From SZAS-103 sp038216155 (lineage in GTDB: Bacteria > Pseudomonadota > Gammaproteobacteria > Xanthomonadales > Xanthomonadaceae), in assembly GCA_038216155.1 (NCBI GenBank), contig JBBQQH010000075.1, positions 1-11,736 on the forward strand: a DNA stretch of 11,736 nt, given 5' to 3'. Shown one piece after another: positions 6,501 through 11,736 of this stretch. Both the position numbers and the translations under genes were made by a program. The notes under the pieces were generated by a model, which worked only from the letters and a program-made list of their open reading frames with translations, was not told where the DNA came from and searched no databases. Numbering within the stretch: the stretch's first letter is position 1; each line of letters starts with the position of its first letter.

Positions 6501-7727
6501 ATGTCCAGCACTTCAGACAAACGTCGCGTGGTGGTCACTGGCATGGGCATCGTCTCGTGCATCGGCAACTTGCAGGCGACGGTGTCGTCGGCCTTGCGCG
6601 ACTGTCGCAGCGGTATTCGCGCGATTCCCGAATACGCGCAACTCGGATTGCGCAGCCAGGTCGCGGGCGCGCCGGAAATCGATCTTGAGGCAGCAATCGA
6701 TCGCAAGCTCAAGCGCTTCATGGGCGATGCGGCGGCTTATGCGTACGTGGCAATGCGCGATGCGATCGCCGATGCAGGTCTTGCGGTCGAACAACTGCGG
6801 CATCCGCGCACTGGCGTGATTGCCGGTTCCGGCGGCGGCTCCGCCCAGTGGCAAATTGAAACCGGCGACCTGTTGCGCACCAAGGGCGTGCGCCGCATCG
6901 GACCGTACATGGTGCCGCGCACGATGTGCTCGACGGTGTCGGCTACGCTGGCAACTGCGTTCGGCATTCTCGGCCTGAGTTATTCGATCGCCGCGGCCTG
7001 CGCGACCTCCGCGCATTGCATCGGCGCAGCCGCAGACCTGATCCGCCACGGCGCGCAGGACGTGATGATTGCCGGCGGCGGCGAAGAATTGCATTGGGGC
7101 ATGAGCTCGCAATTCGATGCGATGGGCGCGCTGTCGACCCGCCACAACGACACGCCTTCAACGGCGTCGCGTCCATACGATGCCAGCCGCGACGGATTCG
7201 TTATCGCCGGCGGTGGCGGCATGTTGGTTCTGGAAGACTACGAACACGCCAAGGCGCGCGGTGCGCGCATCCACGCCGAGCTGGTCGGTTACGGCGTGAC
7301 CTCGGATGGCTGCGACATGGTGGCACCGTCTGGCGAAGGCGCAGTGCGCTGCATGCGGATGGCTATGGCGACGGTCGATGCACCAATCGATTACCTCAAC
7401 ACGCACGGCACCTCGACACCGCTCGGCGATGTGGTGGAACTGCAATCGGTGCGCGGAGCGTTTGGTACTTCGGTGCCGCCGCTGTCGTCGACCAAGGCGC
7501 TGACTGGTCATTCGCTGGGCGCAGCCAGCGTGCACGAGGCGATTTACAGCATCTTGATGATGCAGGGCGGCTTCATGGCCGGTTCGGCCCACATCACCGA
7601 TCTCGATCCGCGCGTGGCCGACTTTCCAATCCTGCGCGAAACCCGCGACGCAACGTTGAACACGGTGATGTCGAATAGTTTTGGCTTCGGCGGCACCAAC
7701 GGCACGCTGGTATTTGCGAAGGTTTGA
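6501..7727 (+). CDS. fabB: 3-oxoacyl-ACP synthase I FabB
   Basis: The condensing enzyme that extends cis-3-decenoyl-ACP with malonyl-ACP, the partner of FabA in unsaturated fatty-acid synthesis. It has 408 residues and a thiolase fold starting RRVVVTGMGIVS. The Cys-His-His triad is complete: Cys167 in AAACATSAHCIG, His302 in NTHGTSTPLGD and His337 in TKALTGHSLGA, with the supporting Lys332. The Gly-rich end SNSFGFGGTNG is intact. The pairing with fabA argues for FabB rather than FabF. The start lies one base after the fabA stop and has its own ribosome site (GAGGG at 6488-6492, 8 bases upstream, inside fabA). The two genes are almost certainly cotranscribed. The next gene is convergent, 21 bases beyond the stop, with no clear hairpin between. 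Confidence 0.97.
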   Translation: MSSTSDKRRVVVTGMGIVSCIGNLQATVSSALRDCRSGIRAIPEYAQLGLRSQVAGAPEIDLEAAIDRKLKRFMGDAAAYAYVAMRDAIADAGLAVEQLRHPRTGVIAGSGGGSAQWQIETGDLLRTKGVRRIGPYMVPRTMCSTVSATLATAFGILGLSYSIAAACATSAHCIGAAADLIRHGAQDVMIAGGGEELHWGMSSQFDAMGALSTRHNDTPSTASRPYDASRDGFVIAGGGGMLVLEDYEHAKARGARIHAELVGYGVTSDGCDMVAPSGEGAVRCMRMAMATVDAPIDYLNTHGTSTPLGDVVELQSVRGAFGTSVPPLSSTKALTGHSLGAASVHEAIYSILMMQGGFMAGSAHITDLDPRVADFPILRETRDATLNTVMSNSFGFGGTNGTLVFAKV

Positions 7728-7748
7728 TTGCGGCGCGAACCAACGGAT

Positions 7749-8540
7749 TCAAGCGTCGCTGGTTACGCCCGCACGCTGCGTACTGCGTGGCTGAATCTTG
7801 CGCGCCGCCAAGTACACCCATTTGAAAATTGCGACTGTGCCGAAGTAGAACACGGCCGAGGCGACTGCCTTGTGCGGCATGTCCACCCACTGCCCGCCGT
7901 TGGGCAGATGCAATTGCGGAACAAGTTCGGGCGTGATGCCCAGCACCGGCAGCGACGTCGTCACGCCAACGCCGACCGCAACCAGATAGGCGGCCACTGA
8001 TATCGCCCAGCCGCCCATCAGCCACATCTGCTCGTTGTCATCCGTACGGCGGTTGCGCGCGATCCATGCCAGCTTGCCCAGCGCCAACCAGCCGAACGCG
8101 AAATACGGCCAAAGCGCATGGAACGGCATCGCAAAGCCAGCCACCAGCAATATGTAAAGCAGGCACAGGCCCAACAGCATCGCGATGCGTGTGAGGCGGC
8201 GCAATTGGGACATGAATTGCAACGCCGTGAAGAATCCTGTGGCGTTGAGCAGGATGAATTCCAGCAGCATCATCAGCACCACTGTGCGCACAGCGTCCAC
8301 GCCCATCGCCAGCGGATCGAGCCAGACCCACAGGCACCACGCACAGGCCACCGCATCGGGCAATCCGATCAACGCCGCATCGAGCAGCTTTCCGCTGCCG
8401 GCGATCGCAGGGATTCGAGTGTCGCGCACTGGCCTCCTCGTTGTGGCGACCGAGCGGGCTGGCTGCGCCACCACTACACTGTACGCCTTGATCTGCGCTG
8501 TGTTAACCGCTGGCGACCGCGCCACGTGGCATGCCGCCAT
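7749..8540 (-). CDS. Six-helix integral membrane protein, unknown family
   Basis: I do not recognise a family for this 263-residue protein (from ATG 8540). Hydrophobic segments lie at about 55-74, 84-107, 117-137, 142-161, 173-195 and 225-245. A charged loop (ARNRRTDDNEQ) separates helices 4 and 5, a polar loop of about 30 residues (LGITPELVPQLHLPNGGQW) separates helices 5 and 6, and the tail is basic (ARKIQPRSTQR). There is no ATP-binding, signal-peptide or catalytic motif. Residues 1-50 do not look conserved. GTG at 8429 has a perfect AGGAGG (8433-8438), but only 3 bases away, and starting there (226 residues) would still include all helices. The start is therefore uncertain. It converges on fabB and is divergent from pgk. 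A small-molecule transporter or a sensor-type membrane protein are only guesses. Confidence 0.75.
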   Translation of the reverse strand: MAACHVARSPAVNTAQIKAYSVVVAQPARSVATTRRPVRDTRIPAIAGSGKLLDAALIGLPDAVACAWCLWVWLDPLAMGVDAVRTVVLMMLLEFILLNATGFFTALQFMSQLRRLTRIAMLLGLCLLYILLVAGFAMPFHALWPYFAFGWLALGKLAWIARNRRTDDNEQMWLMGGWAISVAAYLVAVGVGVTTSLPVLGITPELVPQLHLPNGGQWVDMPHKAVASAVFYFGTVAIFKWVYLAARKIQPRSTQRAGVTSDA

Positions 8541-8636
8541 TGTCCTGCGCCGGCACGTGTAGGCTGGCAAATCGTTTGTGGTGAGGCTGCAGTGCAGGGG
8601 ACAATGCGCTCCTTCCGACGACAGAAGATGTAAAGC
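8541..8636. promoter_or_regulatory. Divergent region with candidate pgk promoter
   Basis: For pgk, TTGTGG (8576-8581) and GACAAT (8600-8605) are spaced 18 bases apart and match the sigma-70 boxes at 3 and 4 of 6 positions. The pgk ATG is preceded only by a weak AGAAG site and by the start-stop pair ATGTAA at 8628-8633. If the membrane protein starts at 8540, its promoter overlaps this stretch. Confidence 0.3.
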
Positions 8637-9812
8637 ATGACCATCCTGCGTATGACCGATCTCGATCTCCAGGGCAAGCGTGTGCTGATCCGCCAGGATT
8701 TGAACGTGCCGATGGAGGCGGGCCGCATCACTTCGGAACAACGCATCACCGCTTCGCTGCCCACCTTGCGAATGGCGCTGGATAAGGGCGCGACGGTGCT
8801 GGTGACCTCGCATCTGGGCAGGCCCAAGGAAGGCGTCTGGAGCGAAGCCGACTCGTTGGCGCCGGTGGCGAAAAGATTGTCGGAATTGCTAGACGTCGAA
8901 GTGCCCTTGTTGAAAGACTGGATTGACGGTGTCGACGTGAAACCAGGCAGCCTGAGCCTGCTGGAAAACTGTCGCATGAATGTCGGCGAAGGCAAGGACG
9001 ATGCCGCGCTCGCGAAAAAATATGCGGCGTTGTGCGACGTGTTCGTGATGGATGCGTTTGGTACTGCGCATCGCGCGCAGGCGTCCACGCATGGCGTGAT
9101 TCGTGAGGCGCCGATCGCATGCGGAGGTCCCTTGCTGATGGCCGAACTCGATGCACTCGGCAAGGCATTGCACCAACCCGCACGTCCGTTGCTTGCGATC
9201 GTCGCTGGTTCCAAGGTGTCGACAAAACTTGAACTGTTGACCAGTCTGGTCAGTAAAGTGGATCAGCTGATCGTCGGTGGTGGCATCGCCAATACCTTTC
9301 TTGCAGCGCTGAGGTATCCCGTTGGCAAGTCGCTGTGCGAACCCGACCTGCTCGAAACCGCGCGCAACATCCTCGACGACGCCAAGGCGCGAGGCGCCGC
9401 GATTTCTATCCCGACGGATGTTGTGGTGGCGGCGGCATTCGCTGCTAATGCGCCCGCCACGATCAAGCGCATCGAAGATGTCGGCGACGACGACATGATC
9501 CTCGACATCGGTCCGGATACCTCGGCGGCGTACGCGCGATTGATCCAAGACGCAGGCACCGTGGTGTGGAACGGCCCAGTCGGGGTGTTTGAATTCGATG
9601 CGTTCGGCCACGGCACAGAAGCGCTTGCGCGTGCCATCGCTCAGTCGCCAGCATTCTCCATCGCCGGCGGCGGCGACACGCTGGCGGCAGTAGACAAGTA
9701 CGGCATCTCCGAACACATCTCGTATATCTCCACCGGCGGCGGCGCGTTTCTTGAATTCCTGGAAGGCAAGGAACTGCCCGCGGTAACCGCACTTGCAGCG
9801 CGCGGAGCCTGA
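8637..9812 (+). CDS. pgk: Phosphoglycerate kinase
   Basis: A cytoplasmic glycolytic enzyme that transfers phosphate from 1,3-bisphosphoglycerate to ADP, using the product of gap. It has 391 residues, standard for bacterial Pgk. The substrate-binding N-domain has RQDLNVP (19-25), SHLGRP (58-63), LENCRMNVGE (109-118) and FGTAHRAQAST (141-151). The nucleotide-binding C-domain has AGSKVSTKLELL (190-201), GGGIANTF (214-221), WNGPVGVFE (311-319), GGGDTLAAVDKY (344-355) and STGGGAFLEFLEG (365-377). Several blocks differ from the enterobacterial form (for example GSKVSTK for GAKVSDK) and match what I know of Xanthomonas-type Pgk. The HAD phosphatase gene starts 5 bases after the stop, so the genes form an operon with pyk probably included. 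Confidence 0.98.
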   Translation: MTILRMTDLDLQGKRVLIRQDLNVPMEAGRITSEQRITASLPTLRMALDKGATVLVTSHLGRPKEGVWSEADSLAPVAKRLSELLDVEVPLLKDWIDGVDVKPGSLSLLENCRMNVGEGKDDAALAKKYAALCDVFVMDAFGTAHRAQASTHGVIREAPIACGGPLLMAELDALGKALHQPARPLLAIVAGSKVSTKLELLTSLVSKVDQLIVGGGIANTFLAALRYPVGKSLCEPDLLETARNILDDAKARGAAISIPTDVVVAAAFAANAPATIKRIEDVGDDDMILDIGPDTSAAYARLIQDAGTVVWNGPVGVFEFDAFGHGTEALARAIAQSPAFSIAGGGDTLAAVDKYGISEHISYISTGGGAFLEFLEGKELPAVTALAARGA

Positions 9813-9817
9813 GGCGG

Positions 9818-10474
9818 GTGGCGCGCGACACGCTGTTCTTCGACCTCGACGGCACCCTGATCGACTCAGCCGTTGGTATCACTCAGTGCGTGGCGTATGC
9901 GCTGGAGAAACTTGGCGAACCCATTCCCGATGAGCAAGCGCTGCGACGCTGGATCGGACCGCCACTACGCACGAGTTTTCGTCCACTGCTGCACGATGAC
10001 GAGCGCACCGAGCGCGCAGTCGAGTTGTATCGCGAGCGCTTCGAAGATGTCGGATGGTCGGAGCACGTGATTTATCTGGGAATAGAGCAGGCCGTGCGCG
10101 CGCTGCATGCGGCCGATCATCGGCTCGCTCTGGTCACCGCAAAAAACCAGCTGCACGCCAAGCGCATCATTGCGCATCTTCCGTTTGGCGATTTGTTCGA
10201 AATGGTGTCAGGAGCAAGCCTGGATGGCCGCATCGGCGAGAAGCCCGAGCTGATTGCTGCCGCGCTGGACGCCATGCAGTTGCCGCCGACCGACTGCTGG
10301 ATGATCGGCGACCGACACATGGACATTGAAGGCGCTTGCCATCACGGAATGCGATCGATCGGCGTGTTGTGGGGTTTCGGCGACCGCGACGAATTGCAAT
10401 CTGCAGGCGCTACTGTGCTTTGTGAGCAGCCGTCGCTGTTGCCTGGGCTATTCGCGAACGTCGCTATGATGTGA
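9818..10474 (+). CDS. HAD-superfamily phosphatase, Gph-like, GTG start
   Basis: A cytoplasmic haloacid-dehalogenase-type phosphatase, 218 residues, subfamily IA. The four HAD motifs are present: FFDLDGTLIDS with nucleophile Asp9 and acid Asp11; Thr107 in LALVTAKN; Lys142 in GEKPEL; and GDRHMDIEGA with Asp165 and Asp169 for Mg. The cap domain carries RRWIGPPLRTSF (43-54), shared with the phosphoglycolate-phosphatase and 5'-nucleotidase-like branch. The GTG start gives the motif at its usual distance from the N-terminus; GGAG at 9804-9807 and GAGG at 9811-9814 are ribosome sites overlapping the end of pgk. Its place between pgk and pyk suggests a job linked to glycolysis, perhaps removal of toxic side-products. 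Substrates of this family cannot be read from sequence. Confidence 0.88.
   Translation: MARDTLFFDLDGTLIDSAVGITQCVAYALEKLGEPIPDEQALRRWIGPPLRTSFRPLLHDDERTERAVELYRERFEDVGWSEHVIYLGIEQAVRALHAADHRLALVTAKNQLHAKRIIAHLPFGDLFEMVSGASLDGRIGEKPELIAAALDAMQLPPTDCWMIGDRHMDIEGACHHGMRSIGVLWGFGDRDELQSAGATVLCEQPSLLPGLFANVAMM
10465..10470 (+). promoter_or_regulatory. Possible -10 box ahead of pyk
   Basis: TATGAT matches the sigma-70 -10 box at 5 of 6 positions and lies at the end of the phosphatase gene, 55 bases before the pyk ATG. The nearest -35-like sequence, TTGCCT at 10439-10444, is 20 bases upstream, which is too far for a good promoter. pyk may simply be read from the pgk promoter. Confidence 0.2.
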
Positions 10475-10525
10475 CGACCTTGGCGTGCGTTTGCACATTG
10501 CCGCGACACCACCGACCAATCGCCC

Positions 10526-11736
10526 ATGAATTCATCGACAAGCAATCAGCTTCGCCGCACCAAGATTCTCGCCACGCTCGGCCCCGCCACCGACGCGCCC
10601 GGCGTGCTGGATGCCCTACTTCATGCTGGCGTCAATGTGGTGCGACTGAATTTTTCGCATGGCGCGCCGGAACATCACGCGAAGCGCATTGAGGCAGTAC
10701 GCGCAATTGCCGCGCAGATGGATCGCGAAGTGGGCGTGCTCGCCGATTTTCAGGGGCCAAAGATTCGCGTTGAAACCTTTGTTGACGGCAAGGTGGAATT
10801 GCATCAGGGCGACCCGTTCAATCTCTTGTGCCGCGCCGATGCGCCGCCCGGTGACGCGACACAGGTTGGCATGAGTTATCTGGGGCTGGTTAACGATGTC
10901 AACGTCGGCGACATGCTGCTGCTAGACGATGGGCTACTGGCATTGCGCGTGGATGCGATTGAAGGCGATGTGATTCGCACGACAGTGCAAAACGATGGCG
11001 TGCTCTCCAATCGCAAGGGCTTGAATCGGTTGGGTGGCGGCCTGTCGCTGGGCGCATTGACCGACAAGGATCGCACTGACATCCAGCACGCAGCTTCGCT
11101 GGATGTCGATTTCATGGCGATCTCGTTTTGCCGCTCGGCAGCGGATATCCACGAAGCGCGTGCGCTTGCTCGGCAGGCCGGTTCGAACGCGTCGCTGGTG
11201 GCGAAGATTGAACGCGCGGAAGCGATCGTCAATCTGGTCGAGATCATCGAAGCGTCGGATGCGGTCATGGTGGCGCGCGGCGATCTTGGCGTGGAGATCG
11301 GCGATGCCGAACTGCCGGGCCTGCAGAAAAAGATCATTCGCGAATCGCTGGCGCAAAACAAGGTGGTGATCACCGCTACACAGATGCTGCAGTCGATGGT
11401 GGAATCGCCGATTCCCACCCGCGCCGAAGTGCTGGACGTAGCCAACGCGGTGATCGATGGCACCGATGCGGTGATGCTTTCGGCTGAGAGCGCGGCAGGT
11501 AAATACCCGGTCAAGGCGGTCGAGGCAATGGTGCGCATTTGTCTGGGTGCGGAGCGGCAGTTCGAGGCAGATACCGATTTCGAAAAGGCGCCGCGCAACT
11601 TGCAGCAATCCGACCAGGCGATCGCGATGGCGTCGATGTTCCTGGCCGAACACATCCGCGTACGAGCAATCGTGGTGCTGACCGAATCCGGCGGCACCGC
11701 GCGCTTCCTATCGCGCTTTCGCTCGGCGGTGCCGAT
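10526..11736 (+). CDS. pyk: Pyruvate kinase, PykA-like (C-terminus beyond window)
   Basis: The last glycolytic enzyme, making pyruvate and ATP from phosphoenolpyruvate and ADP. The window holds 403 codons of a family usually near 470-490 residues, so most of the C-terminal allosteric domain is cut off by the edge. Visible blocks are RRTKILATLGPAT (10-22), NVVRLNFSHG with Arg40, Asn42 and Ser44 (37-46), ADFQGPKIRV (73-82), VAKIERAEA with Lys227 and Glu229, MVARGDLGVEI with Asp253, TATQMLQSM (283-291) and DGTDAVMLSAESAAGKYP (311-328). Lys79 in GPKIR, where potassium-dependent enzymes have Glu, predicts a potassium-independent, PykA-type enzyme. The usual SAETA is SAESA here. No ribosome site is visible before the ATG. 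The gene lies 51 bases behind the HAD gene and is probably in the pgk operon. Confidence 0.96.
   Translation, partial: MNSSTSNQLRRTKILATLGPATDAPGVLDALLHAGVNVVRLNFSHGAPEHHAKRIEAVRAIAAQMDREVGVLADFQGPKIRVETFVDGKVELHQGDPFNLLCRADAPPGDATQVGMSYLGLVNDVNVGDMLLLDDGLLALRVDAIEGDVIRTTVQNDGVLSNRKGLNRLGGGLSLGALTDKDRTDIQHAASLDVDFMAISFCRSAADIHEARALARQAGSNASLVAKIERAEAIVNLVEIIEASDAVMVARGDLGVEIGDAELPGLQKKIIRESLAQNKVVITATQMLQSMVESPIPTRAEVLDVANAVIDGTDAVMLSAESAAGKYPVKAVEAMVRICLGAERQFEADTDFEKAPRNLQQSDQAIAMASMFLAEHIRVRAIVVLTESGGTARFLSRFRSAVP

Noticed and set aside
8541..8813. An N-terminal extension of the membrane protein into pgk
   Set aside because: It would be antisense to the first 59 codons of pgk and its residues are low-similarity, basic and unlike the rest of the protein.
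10876..11697. A 273-codon minus-strand frame opposite pyk
   Set aside because: It is Ser/Ala/Arg-rich with no domain and lies opposite a fully conserved pyruvate kinase.
1..11736. A search by eye for mobile elements, CRISPR repeats, tRNA or rRNA
   Set aside because: I found no transposase, no regularly spaced repeats, no terminal inverted repeats and no RNA gene, and base composition is fairly even.

Overview
The window is chromosomal DNA of roughly 60% GC from a gammaproteobacterium. The best fit is the order Lysobacterales (Xanthomonadales): the phosphoglycerate kinase carries the variant active-site blocks I associate with Xanthomonas-type Pgk (LENCRMNVGE, AGSKVSTKLELL, GGGIANTF), and fabA-fabB and a PykA-type pyruvate kinase also fit. 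Genus is not resolved. I see no mobile element, CRISPR array, tRNA or rRNA. This is a core-metabolism region with a few lineage-specific envelope or secreted genes between.

Layout. Positions 1-741 (minus) hold a secreted S1/P1 nuclease, cut at its C-terminus by the window edge and divergent from gap (851-1855, plus). A secreted alpha/beta-hydrolase follows (1988-2794, plus). Converging on it are two minus-strand genes: a small four-helix membrane protein (2806-3177) and an outer-membrane-barrel-like protein (3249-4007). The barrel gene is divergent from a secreted Sel1-repeat protein with a TonB-C-like end (4138-5112, plus). A RimJ/RimL-type GNAT acetyltransferase (5172-5738, minus) is divergent from the fabA-fabB operon (5984-7727, plus). 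A six-helix membrane protein of unknown family (7749-8540, minus) is divergent from pgk (8637-9812, plus). pgk is followed at once by a HAD phosphatase (9818-10474) and, 51 bases later, by pyruvate kinase (10526 to the window edge).

Functionally there are two blocks. gap, pgk and pyk cover three steps of lower glycolysis; the HAD phosphatase inside the pgk-pyk unit may act on a glycolytic by-product. fabA-fabB make the cis double bond of unsaturated fatty acids and extend it.

The most interesting observation is in front of fabA. The annotated fabA start has no ribosome binding site of its own. Instead a 20-codon open frame (5925-5987) begins after a strong GGAGG site and ends in an ATGA overlap with the fabA start. 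Its start codon lies in a perfect 7-bp hairpin. This looks like a translationally coupled leader controlling fabAB. A further 27-base inverted repeat lies upstream. I found no convincing wholly new multi-gene system.
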